Assembly (NCBI GenBank): GCA_023134955.1
Contig: JAGLUC010000384.1
Location: 1 to 24,486, forward strand
Origin: Methylococcales bacterium
GTDB lineage: Bacteria > Pseudomonadota > Gammaproteobacteria > Methylococcales > Methylomonadaceae
Length of the DNA: 24,486 bases
Direction: 5' to 3'
Positions 1 to 8,086 of this stretch are shown piece by piece (positions within the stretch are counted from its first letter, which is position 1; each line of letters opens with the position of its first letter). The position numbers and the translations under genes were made by a program. The notes under the pieces were generated by a model, which was not told the DNA's origin, did no database searches, and worked only from the letters and a program-made list of their open reading frames with translations.

Positions 1-551
1 CTGGCAGCTCCTTCTGTTACATAGCCCTTTCTATGTAATATTGCTTCCCCGCAACCTTGCTCTATTGCTTGTTGTTTTAATAGTACATTGGCTAACAAAG
101 TCGTTGCTTTTACATTACATAATTCCCAGCGACTATCATCCATGGTTAATGCTTTAATACCTTTTTCCAGCTCAGTAACAGGCTTAATGTCCGAACACAT
201 GGCAAATACAGTTGGTACGGGGTTTTTAGGAAAAGCATGATCCCTTTTAGCGGCAACACCTCGTGTTATTTGCAGATAAATTGACTGATCCTTAGTGGCA
301 TCTATCAGAGGGACTAAAATTTGTGTCCACTGAGCTAAATCATAATTAAAATCAAGGCAAATACGACTTAGGCTTGCTTGTAAGCGATCTAAATGATCCT
401 GCATTCTAAATAATTTTCCTGAATAACAGGGAATGACTTCATAAACACCATCGCCAAACAAAAAACCTCTATCCAGTACTGAAACTTTTGCTTCAGATAA
501 GGGTAAATACTCACCATTTAGATAGACTTTACTATCACCCATTTCAATCAT
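1..551 (-). CDS. dat: D-alanine aminotransferase-like class IV aminotransferase, 3' end outside the window
   Basis: The visible 183 residues are the N-terminal part of a fold-type IV PLP aminotransferase (the D-alanine / branched-chain aminotransferase superfamily). The motif LDRGFLFGDGVYEV near residue 31 is typical of D-alanine aminotransferases, and the block NVKATTLLANVLLKQQA carries the lysine expected to bind PLP. The family interconverts D-alanine and 2-oxoglutarate with pyruvate and D-glutamate, which would supply D-amino acids for peptidoglycan. The start ATG at 551 is preceded by GGAG lying inside the last codons of dacA, with only 6 bases between the two genes, so translation is probably coupled. 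An internal ATG at 542 is a less likely start. The stop codon lies outside the window. A branched-chain aminotransferase or aminodeoxychorismate lyase is possible, but the motif and the wall-synthesis context favour D-alanine aminotransferase. Confidence 0.85.
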   Translation of the reverse strand, partial: MIEMGDSKVYLNGEYLPLSEAKVSVLDRGFLFGDGVYEVIPCYSGKLFRMQDHLDRLQASLSRICLDFNYDLAQWTQILVPLIDATKDQSIYLQITRGVAAKRDHAFPKNPVPTVFAMCSDIKPVTELEKGIKALTMDDSRWELCNVKATTLLANVLLKQQAIEQGCGEAILHRKGYVTEGAA

Positions 552-557
552 TCGTCT

Positions 558-1709
558 TTACTCCAGCATTAACATTGCTTCATCATAAAGCCGGTTAATA
601 AAGCCACCTTGTTTAACGTCTTTTAAGGCAATTAATGGCTTGTTTGCAACAATTTCACCAGCAAGTGATACGTTAACACTCCCAAATACAACCCCTTCTG
701 AAACTGGAGCAATAATTTTTTTGTCTATATTAATTTCTGCCTTCAAATCATTGTAATGTCTACGTGGAATAGTCACATATAAGTCATCAACCAATCCTAT
801 AGAAAAAGTCTCATCCTCTCCCTTCCAGACTTTAGCATTCTTCAAGACTTCACGCCCTTTATACAGTTTATGAGTTTCAAAAAAACGAAAACCATAATTT
901 AATAAGATCTGACTTTCATTAGCCCTGGCTTCAACACTTTTGGTTCCCATGACCACGGTAATTAAACGCATGTCTTCTCTTTTTGCCGAAGCAACCATGC
1001 AATATCCAGCTTCTTCTGTATATCCAGTCTTCACCCCATCAACAGACTTATCTCTCCACAACAATTTATTGCGATTAGGCTGGGTAATATTGTTAAAGGT
1101 GAATTCTTTTTTTGAGTCCCAGCGATAATATTCTGGAAACTCAGAAATTACAGCAACCGTTAATTTTGCCAAATCTTTTGCTGTGGTGTAATGATTTTTA
1201 CTGGGTAATCCCATACTATTTTCAAAATGAGAATCTAACATACCTAAACGTACTGCATGTTGATTCATCATTGCTGCAAATGTGGCTTCGTCACCAGCAA
1301 CATGTTCTGCCAAAGCCACACTGGCATCATTACCCGATTGAATAATAATGCCTTGCAATAAATCTTCTATCGCAACCTGCTTATTAACCTCAACAAACAT
1401 TCTTGAGCCATGTGTTTGCCAGGCTTTTTTACTAATGGTAACTTTTTCATCCAGCGTTAAATGCCCGTTTTTTAACTCTCTAAAAACCACATAGACAGTC
1501 ATTATTTTAGTCAGGCTTGCTGGTGACAACCTTACATCAGCACTTTTTTCAGCCATCACTTTATTGCTATTAAAATCTAATAACACATAGCTCTTAGCTG
1601 CAATATTAGGCGCAGCAGGTATTAAGATAGTATTTTCTGCATTTGCAATGTTTAAATATGCGAAAAAAACTGTAACAAGAATAAAGAATTTTTGTTTAAA
1701 TGAGAGCAT
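558..1709 (-). CDS. dacA: D-alanyl-D-alanine carboxypeptidase (PBP5/6 type)
   Basis: This is a periplasmic, membrane-anchored DD-carboxypeptidase of peptidase family S11 that trims the terminal D-Ala from pentapeptide side chains. Counting from the chosen ATG, residues 1-24 form a signal peptide ending NIANA. The three penicilloyl-serine transferase motifs are present: S65-L-T-K68, S125-G-N127 and K227-T-G229. The C-terminal beta-rich domain ends in a short amphipathic-looking tail (INRLYDEAMLMLE), as expected for the membrane anchor. Length is 383 residues, close to E. coli DacA (403). The frame stays open upstream to a TTG at 1787, but that would put 26 extra residues ahead of the signal peptide, so ATG 1709 was preferred. 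The 93 bases before it include a TATACT (minus strand, 1752-1747) that could serve as a local -10 element. It follows rlpA and precedes the aminotransferase. Confidence 0.95.
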   Translation of the reverse strand: MLSFKQKFFILVTVFFAYLNIANAENTILIPAAPNIAAKSYVLLDFNSNKVMAEKSADVRLSPASLTKIMTVYVVFRELKNGHLTLDEKVTISKKAWQTHGSRMFVEVNKQVAIEDLLQGIIIQSGNDASVALAEHVAGDEATFAAMMNQHAVRLGMLDSHFENSMGLPSKNHYTTAKDLAKLTVAVISEFPEYYRWDSKKEFTFNNITQPNRNKLLWRDKSVDGVKTGYTEEAGYCMVASAKREDMRLITVVMGTKSVEARANESQILLNYGFRFFETHKLYKGREVLKNAKVWKGEDETFSIGLVDDLYVTIPRRHYNDLKAEINIDKKIIAPVSEGVVFGSVNVSLAGEIVANKPLIALKDVKQGGFINRLYDEAMLMLE

Positions 1710-1802
1710 TAATATTGACCAAGGTATATCGAATAAATGTTTGATTAGTATATCATTAATGATTGTGCTTAAGGGTGATAGTAGCAAACCCCCGAAGCTA
1801 TT

Positions 1803-2594
1803 TTATTGCTCCGAAACCAGTTGTATTTCCACCAGGCCTATACTCGCTAGTTTTTCACTTGCCCTCTCTGCCTGTTGAGCAGAATATAAAGGTCCTACCT
1901 GTACCTTATACAAGCCTGTAGCTTGCATTTTATCTTCCTGAATTCTTGAGTTTTTTATCCCTTCAAAAATTAATTTATTTTGTAATTTTTTAGCATTTTC
2001 TAAGCGACCAAAAGCACCAAGCTGTATATAAGCTGTGGTATTTTTTTGTGCGGTTTGATCTTTATTGTTTTCTGGCTTTTCAGGTTTTCCAAACTCAAAT
2101 GCTGTGACCATCACAGAGCCAGTCCCTGTTTGTTGAATTCCTAGCTTAACGGCTGCGATATAAGACAAATCAATAATTCTATTTCCGTGAAAAGGTCCTC
2201 TATCATTGATACGCACGACAACGCTTCGATGATTATTTAAATTTGTCACTCGCACATAACTGGGGATAGGCAATGTTTTATGTGCTGCTGTCATGGCATA
2301 CATATTATAAATCTCACCATTAGAGGTTTTTCTGCCATGAAATTTTGTGCCATACCAGGAGGCTAAACCCTTTTCTCTATAGCCATAACTATTCGCCAGC
2401 ACTTTATAGCTTTTTCCTAAAACTTTATATTCACCTGGATTTCCTGCTCTAGTTCTTTTCTCGTACTTTGGTATGGCATCTCTTACAGCCATTACATCCA
2501 TGGGCACATGAGTAGGTGCGCTGTCTTTAACTGATGGCTCAATGGTGCATCCAGTAGTTAATATTATTGTTAGGGCAACAAGTTTTTTATTCAT
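1803..2594 (-). CDS. rlpA: RlpA-like septal ring lipoprotein / lytic transglycosylase with SPOR domain
   Basis: RlpA proteins cleave denuded glycan strands (shown in Pseudomonas aeruginosa) and bind them through a C-terminal SPOR domain. The chosen ATG gives a short lipoprotein signal with the candidate lipobox LTTGC and Cys16 as the lipidation site. The lipobox is slightly off consensus, with Leu at -4. A double-psi beta-barrel follows, with the typical ASWYG, SNGE, AAHKTLP and VRINDRGPF motifs, so the Glu, His and Asp expected in the active cleft are present. The SPOR domain starts near YIQLGAFG and runs to the C-terminus. The frame is open a further 24 codons upstream, but that stretch lies inside mltB and would bury the signal peptide. 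The ATG overlaps the last 8 bases of mltB, suggesting coupled translation. Length is 263 residues. Confidence 0.93.
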   Translation of the reverse strand: MNKKLVALTIILTTGCTIEPSVKDSAPTHVPMDVMAVRDAIPKYEKRTRAGNPGEYKVLGKSYKVLANSYGYREKGLASWYGTKFHGRKTSNGEIYNMYAMTAAHKTLPIPSYVRVTNLNNHRSVVVRINDRGPFHGNRIIDLSYIAAVKLGIQQTGTGSVMVTAFEFGKPEKPENNKDQTAQKNTTAYIQLGAFGRLENAKKLQNKLIFEGIKNSRIQEDKMQATGLYKVQVGPLYSAQQAERASEKLASIGLVEIQLVSEQ

Positions 2595-3645
2595 TTTCTG
2601 ATACTGTTGTTTCAATCTTAGATTCAATATTGGCTTTAACATCAGATTCCACTTTCTTACCTGCATCGTCCACTATTTTTTTATTAATAGCGTCACTCAA
2701 TTGATAAACTGCCATAGCATATAAAGGACTATGATTATAGCGAGTAATGACATAAAAATTATTTAAAGCAACCCATAAATCATTGCCTGTTTTTTGCTCA
2801 AAGGCTAGTAATTTAACCGCTTCATCTTTTTTTAATGTGGGATCAATATAGATTGCTAGCGTTTGTAGTTTCTCCCAGGAATAGTCAGGTTTAAGACCCT
2901 TTGTTAAGGCTTGCTGATAAGCCTGACCTTCTGCATTAGCGGGGAAAATAATCGCCTCACCTCTATGCCAATGATGTTTAACAAAATAATTTGCCACACT
3001 GGCAATAGCATCGGATGGATTGTTCCAAATATCTCTTTTTTCATCACCCTCAAAATCTGCTGCATAGGCTCTATAGCTACTCGGCATAAATTGTGGAATC
3101 CCCATAGCTCCAGCATAAGAGCCTATTGGGTCTAATGGGTTCATTTTTTCTTCGCGACAAAGAATCAAGAATTTTTCAAGTTCACTAATAAAAAATTTAC
3201 TGCGTTTTGGATAAGAGAATGCAAGTGTTGACAGTGCATCTATCACTCGATGATGTCCTGTATTTTTGCCATAGCGAGTTTCAACCCCAATGATAGCGAT
3301 AATTATTTCTGCAGGTACGCCATATTTTGTTTCTACTGCGGTTAATGCTTCTGCATTTTCTTGCCAGAATTTTAATCCGCCGTCTATACGCGCATCAGTC
3401 ATAAATATTTTTCGATACTTATACCAAGGCAAACTTTCTGCTGGTCGTTCCATGGTTTTTAAAATATTTTCCTTAATCTCAACCAACTGAAAAAGTTGTT
3501 TTAATTCAGTAGCATCAAACTGATGCTGTTTAACCATTTTATTAACAAAGCCTGTAAATAATTCAGTTTCTTCAATCGCAGCCAAGGTATTAAAGCTGCT
3601 AAATAATCCATAGCAAAGCAAAAAACAAACAATTATATTTTTCAT
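2587..3645 (-). CDS. mltB: Membrane-associated lytic murein transglycosylase B
   Basis: MltB is a periplasmic lytic transglycosylase (SLT_2 / GH103 type) that cleaves the MurNAc-GlcNAc bond and forms 1,6-anhydro-MurNAc. Residues 1-23 look like a signal peptide ending TLAA. A cysteine at residue 11 does not sit in a good lipobox, so this form may be soluble rather than a lipoprotein. The catalytic glutamate is E122 in IIGVETRYGKNTG. The segments GAMGIPQFMPSSY and ANYFVKHHW are family signatures. After the catalytic domain the last 35 or so residues are a charged, low-complexity tail (KKVESDVKANIESKIE) that I do not associate with the standard family. The start ATG at 3645 follows the rodA stop by 13 bases, and the 3' end overlaps rlpA by 8 bases. 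Confidence 0.95.
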   Translation of the reverse strand: MKNIIVCFLLCYGLFSSFNTLAAIEETELFTGFVNKMVKQHQFDATELKQLFQLVEIKENILKTMERPAESLPWYKYRKIFMTDARIDGGLKFWQENAEALTAVETKYGVPAEIIIAIIGVETRYGKNTGHHRVIDALSTLAFSYPKRSKFFISELEKFLILCREEKMNPLDPIGSYAGAMGIPQFMPSSYRAYAADFEGDEKRDIWNNPSDAIASVANYFVKHHWHRGEAIIFPANAEGQAYQQALTKGLKPDYSWEKLQTLAIYIDPTLKKDEAVKLLAFEQKTGNDLWVALNNFYVITRYNHSPLYAMAVYQLSDAINKKIVDDAGKKVESDVKANIESKIETTVSENE

Positions 3646-3658
3646 TTAATAATGTATC

Positions 3659-4789
3659 TTAGGTAGGTAAAAATTTTCGATGTGTGTGAATTGACATCAG
3701 AATACCAAATCCTGACAATAGCGTAACCATTGAGGTTCCACCATAACTAATCAACGGCAAAGGCACGCCAACAACTGGCAGTATACCGATCACCATTCCA
3801 ATATTCACAAATATATAGACAAAAAAAGTAAGGCTTAAGCTACCAGCTAACAAGCGGCTGTAACTATCTTGCGCTTGTACCGCAATATATAAACAGCGGC
3901 CAATAATTAACAAATAAAGCATGAGTAAGCTAACACAACCAAGCAAACCAAATTCTTCAGCATAAACAGCAAAAATAAAATCTGTCGAACTTTCTGGCAA
4001 AAACTCCAGTTTAGCCTGGGTACTGCCTAACCATCCTTTACCATTTACTCCCCCCGAACCAATGGCAATCTTGGACTGAATAATATGATAGCCTTTGCCC
4101 ATTGGGTCTGCTTCGGGGTTTAAAAAAGTTAAAACTCTGTTTCGTTGATACTCGCGCATAAAATGCCATAACACAGGTGTTAATGAAGCCAGTACAGCCA
4201 CGGTAACCCCTATAAAACGCCAGGACAAGCCAGCAAAAAACAACACCGCAGCACCTGAGCTAGCAACAAGTAGTGAAGTTCCTAAATCAGGTTGTTTGGC
4301 AATTAAAAGAGTAGGAACAATAATTAATAAAAAGGCAATGAACAGTTGTTTAGCGTTGGGGGGTAGTGCATGATTTGATAGATACCAGGCGATCATCATC
4401 GGTGTGGTAATTTTTATCATTTCTGATGGTTGAAAGCGAACAAAGCCTAAATTCAGCCAACGCTGAGCACCTTTCCCTGTCAATCCAACCACTAAAACAG
4501 CTACCAGTAACAACACCCCCAAACCATATAATTTAGCAGAATGTCGATAAAAATGACGAGGGTTTATATGCGCTAAAAAGATCATAAAAACAAAAGCAAT
4601 GGCTATTCGAGTGGCTTGTCTCATTAAAATAGCGATGTCTTGTCCACCTGCACTATATAAAATAACAAAGCTTAATGAACAAAGTAAAACTATGCCAGCA
4701 AACAAAGGAATATCTATATGTAATTTTCTAAGCAGTGTTCCAATAACTGAGGGGGTGTGGAATTGCTCATCTCGTATTTCAGTTTGCAA
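3659..4789 (-). CDS. rodA: Rod shape-determining SEDS glycosyltransferase RodA
   Basis: RodA (also called MrdB) is the SEDS-family peptidoglycan polymerase of the elongation machinery. It works in the inner membrane with PBP2. The 376-residue protein has many hydrophobic segments, with about ten membrane spans expected. It carries SEDS hallmarks such as GKGAQRWLNLGFVRFQPSE, the segment KQPDLGTSLL, and the C-terminal GVPLPLISYGGTS. The long loop RVLTFLNPEADPMGKGYHIIQS includes the conserved acidic residue region. Length matches E. coli RodA (370). Its start overlaps the 3' end of mrdA by 11 bases, so the polymerase and its cognate transpeptidase are translationally linked. The N-terminal 25 residues are hydrophilic and cytoplasmic. 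Confidence 0.97.
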   Translation of the reverse strand: MQTEIRDEQFHTPSVIGTLLRKLHIDIPLFAGIVLLCSLSFVILYSAGGQDIAILMRQATRIAIAFVFMIFLAHINPRHFYRHSAKLYGLGVLLLVAVLVVGLTGKGAQRWLNLGFVRFQPSEMIKITTPMMIAWYLSNHALPPNAKQLFIAFLLIIVPTLLIAKQPDLGTSLLVASSGAAVLFFAGLSWRFIGVTVAVLASLTPVLWHFMREYQRNRVLTFLNPEADPMGKGYHIIQSKIAIGSGGVNGKGWLGSTQAKLEFLPESSTDFIFAVYAEEFGLLGCVSLLMLYLLIIGRCLYIAVQAQDSYSRLLAGSLSLTFFVYIFVNIGMVIGILPVVGVPLPLISYGGTSMVTLLSGFGILMSIHTHRKFLPT

Positions 4790-6635
4790 CGGCTACATCC
4801 TCATTACTCATCAAAAACTGCTTCATTACTTTACCCGCAATAGGTGCAGCTACAGAGCCACCATGCCCACCATTTTCAACAATAACGGCTACTGCTATTT
4901 TGGGATCATTTGCTGGTGCAAAACTCATAAACAAAGCATGATCTCTTAATTTAAACTTAATTTCATCTTCATTATATTTTTCTTCTTGCTTGACCGTAAA
5001 GACCTGAGCCGTCCCTGTTTTACCCGCAATTTTATAATTAATACCTGCTTGTAAGCGTCTTGCTGTACCACCAGCACCATGAACAACATTAACCATAGCA
5101 GAGATAATGTCATCAGTATTTTTAGACTTTAATTCAATCTGCTGATTGGGCTGACCTGGTCCAGCGGAAGTGTAATTCATGTTAATAATTCTATCTACTA
5201 AATAGGGCGTAACTATTTTACCTCTATTAGCTAGCGTAGCTGTTGCCCTGGCTAATTGAACAGGGGTAACTTGCATAAACCCTTGCCCTATTCCAGATAT
5301 TAATGTTTCACCTAGATACCAACGCTCCTTCTTGACTTTTCTTTTCCATGTCTGTGAGGGCAATAATCCCGCTCTTTCCCCAGCCAAGTCTATGCCTGTT
5401 TTTTGCCCAAAGCCAAATTGATATAAAAAATCATGAATCTTATCTATCCCCAAAGTACGAGCTAAATCATAAAAATACACATCACATGACTCTGTAATCG
5501 CACGATTTAAATCGACCTTTCCATGCCCTCGTTTTTTCCAGTCTCGATATTTATGTTTTAAATTGGGTAACTGGTAATAGCCTGGACAATGTAGTTTATC
5601 CCTGAATTTTGTCACACCATATTCAAGCCCTGCCAACCCTACAAAAGGTTTTATTGTTGACCCCGGTGGATATTGTCCTCTTAATGCGCGGTCAAACAGA
5701 GGCTGGTCATCTGACTCCTGTAATAGTTTATATTCTTTTGTACTTATCCCCCCTACAAAGGAATTGGGATCAAACTCAGGACGATTTGCAAAAACTAAAA
5801 CATCTCCTGTGTTAATTTCTATTGCAACCACTGCACCATTATATCCCTCTAGTGCATCAAAAGCTGTTTTCTGCAAATCAATATCCAGTGTTAAATACAG
5901 ACTTGCTCCAGGAACCGGTTCCATTGAAAAAATTGTTTTTATCCCTCTACTTTGAACATTTACTTCTATTTCTGCAAAACCTTTTTTTCCATGCAATTGA
6001 GTCTCATATGCCTTCTCAATACCAATTTTACCGATATACTGAGTCCCTTGGTATTCTGATACTGGTAAGGTTTTTAATTCTTTCTCATTAATTCTTCCAA
6101 CATATCCCACTACATGTGCTGTTAATTCCTTGTAAGGGTAATGTCGAACCAACCTTGCATGTACGTCTACCCCTGGATAATAAGGTCTTACCACTGCAAA
6201 CTTAGCGACCTCTTCATCAGTTAACTGTGATAACAACGGAATACTAGAAAATCGCTTCCCTCTCTTTTTGTATTTTAAAAATCGTTTGATTTTTTCATCT
6301 GAAATATCAAATAACTGCTTTAATTTAAACAAGGTATTGTCTAAATCTTTTACCTGCTCAGGAATTATTTCTAAGCTATAAGAAGGTAAATTTTCAGCTA
6401 AAACCCGGCCATGCCGATCATAAATAATTCCACGGGTAGGGGGCAAAGGGGTAATCTTCACTCTGTTTGATTTTGCCATTGTGGAATATTGTTCATGTCC
6501 TACAATCTGCAAATAAACTAATCGAACCAATAAGCTGATAACTAAAAAAATAATTAAAACAAAAACAATGACCACTCGACTAAGAAAAATCCGGTTCTCA
6601 GCAAATGTATCTTTCATTGCATAATTTCGAGCCAT
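4779..6635 (-). CDS. mrdA: Penicillin-binding protein 2, elongation-specific transpeptidase
   Basis: PBP2 is the class B transpeptidase that crosslinks peptidoglycan made by RodA during side-wall growth. One membrane span lies near residues 20-45. The non-catalytic dimerisation domain follows from about residue 60 (TPLPPTRGIIYDRHG), and the transpeptidase domain from about 260. The catalytic serine is S326 in PPGSTIKP. The SxD motif is ESCDVYFYD and the KTG motif is AGKTGTAQV. Length is 618 residues, against 633 in E. coli. The start ATG shares one base with the mreD stop (TAATG), and the 3' end overlaps rodA by 11 bases. Such overlaps imply one polycistronic message with coupled translation. 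Confidence 0.97.
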   Translation of the reverse strand: MARNYAMKDTFAENRIFLSRVVIVFVLIIFLVISLLVRLVYLQIVGHEQYSTMAKSNRVKITPLPPTRGIIYDRHGRVLAENLPSYSLEIIPEQVKDLDNTLFKLKQLFDISDEKIKRFLKYKKRGKRFSSIPLLSQLTDEEVAKFAVVRPYYPGVDVHARLVRHYPYKELTAHVVGYVGRINEKELKTLPVSEYQGTQYIGKIGIEKAYETQLHGKKGFAEIEVNVQSRGIKTIFSMEPVPGASLYLTLDIDLQKTAFDALEGYNGAVVAIEINTGDVLVFANRPEFDPNSFVGGISTKEYKLLQESDDQPLFDRALRGQYPPGSTIKPFVGLAGLEYGVTKFRDKLHCPGYYQLPNLKHKYRDWKKRGHGKVDLNRAITESCDVYFYDLARTLGIDKIHDFLYQFGFGQKTGIDLAGERAGLLPSQTWKRKVKKERWYLGETLISGIGQGFMQVTPVQLARATATLANRGKIVTPYLVDRIINMNYTSAGPGQPNQQIELKSKNTDDIISAMVNVVHGAGGTARRLQAGINYKIAGKTGTAQVFTVKQEEKYNEDEIKFKLRDHALFMSFAPANDPKIAVAVIVENGGHGGSVAAPIAGKVMKQFLMSNEDVAVAN

Positions 6636-7123
6636 TAATTAATATGCCCCGAAATACGAAAATAACGTAAGCCAATATTAATAACAGGCCAAAATAATGC
6701 ACTTGTCAAAACAGGCAACCAAAATATCAAAGAAATACCTACCTTACCTTGCAGCGTCTCAATCCAATACAGCATTATTTGAGAAAATAATAAACCACAA
6801 AAAACAAACAATGTTTGCTGTGGGAGTGGGTATTGTCGTAGTCGTTTATGTATTTTTAAATAAAAGAAACAAACAATAGCGTAGGCTAGAGCATGAATAC
6901 CAAATAATCGTCCTGTAAGCACATCAACTAACAAACCTACTAGCCAGGCATTAAATACCCCCACTTTTTCTGGCATTCTGAGCACCCAATAAATTAAAAC
7001 CAATAGCACCCAGTCTGGGTTCACAACTTTAAGGAAAACAGGTAATGGTAAAATACTTAAGCCCATAGCTAGAACTAAACTGGCTAAATATCCTTCTATA
7101 TACGAACGTTTATTAAGGCGCAT
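6635..7123 (-). CDS. mreD: Rod shape-determining membrane protein MreD
   Basis: MreD is a small inner-membrane protein of the elongasome. It partners with MreC and helps control PBP2/RodA activity. The 162-residue product is almost entirely hydrophobic, with about five to six membrane spans. It contains the family-typical segment GLLVDVLTGRLFGIHALAYA near residues 63-82 and a PLPVFLKVVNPDWVLLVLIYW block near the N-terminus. Length equals that of E. coli MreD. It overlaps mreC by 11 bases at the 5' end and shares one base with the mrdA start at the 3' end. The identification rests on both sequence pattern and position. Confidence 0.95.
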   Translation of the reverse strand: MRLNKRSYIEGYLASLVLAMGLSILPLPVFLKVVNPDWVLLVLIYWVLRMPEKVGVFNAWLVGLLVDVLTGRLFGIHALAYAIVCFFYLKIHKRLRQYPLPQQTLFVFCGLLFSQIMLYWIETLQGKVGISLIFWLPVLTSALFWPVINIGLRYFRISGHIN

Positions 7124-8003
7124 CTTGAGTATCTTTTATTTCTTGGGGATTTTTTCTTTCTGGCGTATGGATAGGTACAGGGGTTACATCACTCCAGACA
7201 ATTAATATTTCACGAATTCTGTCCAGCCTAGCTTTCGGTGTTGCGGAAATGTTTGCAAAAGGTTTATTTGGTTGAACAGTAAAACTGTCTACCACAGCCA
7301 CTGGATAACCTTGTGGGAAAGCTCCCCCTAATCCAGAACTGACTAATAAATCACCTGGTAAAATATCAGCATTATTTGGTAAAAAAGGTAAAATCAAGCG
7401 GTCTAGTCTTCCACTCCCTATAGCAATAGTTCTTAATCCATTTCTATTAACTTGCACAGGAATCGCATGATTTGGGTCAGTAATTAACATCACTTCCGAG
7501 CTTAACGGTAAGGAACGAACGACCTGACCTACAATACCATTTGAATCTAAAACTGACTGTTTCTCATGTACACCAAACCGAGAGCCCTTGTTTACCACCA
7601 TTACATGTTCATAAGGTACAAGGTTGACAGAAAGTAATTCCGCCACCAGAACTTGTTCGCCTAATTTAAATGAATTTTCTAGCAAACCTCTTAAACGAAT
7701 ATTCTCATTTGTCAAAGCATCAAACTTCAGCAATTTCACACGACTGGCCAGCAATTCTTGTTTTAGCGAATCATTATCTTTTCTTAATTCACTGGAAAAA
7801 AAAGTAATTTCAGTCACTTGCTCAAAAAATTCTATAGGGAAGCTGACTATCACCTGTATTGGATACGTAATGATCGATAAAATTGACCGCGTATTATCTA
7901 TTCGAGAACTGCGGTGATCAAGCGTCAATAAAGCAATCGAAATCAGCAGCACGATGAGTAGTCGAGTATTAAGGGAAGGCCCTGAAGCAAATAAAAATTT
8001 TAT
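7113..8003 (-). CDS. mreC: Rod shape-determining protein MreC, apparently starting at an ATA codon
   Basis: MreC is a bitopic inner-membrane protein whose periplasmic beta-domains activate PBP2. The product has an N-terminal membrane span (LLIVLLISIALLTL), a coiled-coil stretch rich in Glu, Leu and Lys (near SSELRKDNDSLKQELLASRVKL), and the two beta-domains with the typical GSRFGV, NGIVGQV and DPNHAIPV segments. The first GTG in frame is at 7952, but starting there would cut into the membrane span. The frame stays open for 17 more codons encoding KFLFASGPSLNTRLLI, which resembles the usual MreC N-terminus (short basic stretch, then GPS, then the span). That stretch begins at ATA, 8003-8001, with TGAGGG six bases upstream. 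An ATG at 8016 is one base out of frame, so an indel in the T6 run at 8004-8009 is the alternative. With the ATA start the product is 296 residues. Confidence 0.93.
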   Translation of the reverse strand: MKFLFASGPSLNTRLLIVLLISIALLTLDHRSSRIDNTRSILSIITYPIQVIVSFPIEFFEQVTEITFFSSELRKDNDSLKQELLASRVKLLKFDALTNENIRLRGLLENSFKLGEQVLVAELLSVNLVPYEHVMVVNKGSRFGVHEKQSVLDSNGIVGQVVRSLPLSSEVMLITDPNHAIPVQVNRNGLRTIAIGSGRLDRLILPFLPNNADILPGDLLVSSGLGGAFPQGYPVAVVDSFTVQPNKPFANISATPKARLDRIREILIVWSDVTPVPIHTPERKNPQEIKDTQDAP

Positions 8004-8009
8004 AAAAAA

Positions 8010-8015
8010 CCCTCA
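8010..8015 (-). promoter_or_regulatory. Shine-Dalgarno sequence TGAGGG of mreC
   Basis: On the minus strand TGAGGG is followed by six T residues and then the ATA codon that begins the conserved MreC N-terminus. Spacing is 6 bases, optimal for initiation at that ATA. The ATG at 8016-8014 overlaps this element and has no evident Shine-Dalgarno of its own. This site is the main reason for placing the mreC start at 8003. Confidence 0.6.
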
Positions 8016-8086
8016 TCTAACGATACAACTAAAACAAAAATGACCAAGCAGGTGCGTAGCCAAGAAAAACTGTTAACAATCACCAT

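Noticed and set aside
4599..4949. Plus-strand frame of 116 codons across the rodA/mrdA junction
   Set aside because: It is wholly antisense to two well-supported genes that account for this sequence.
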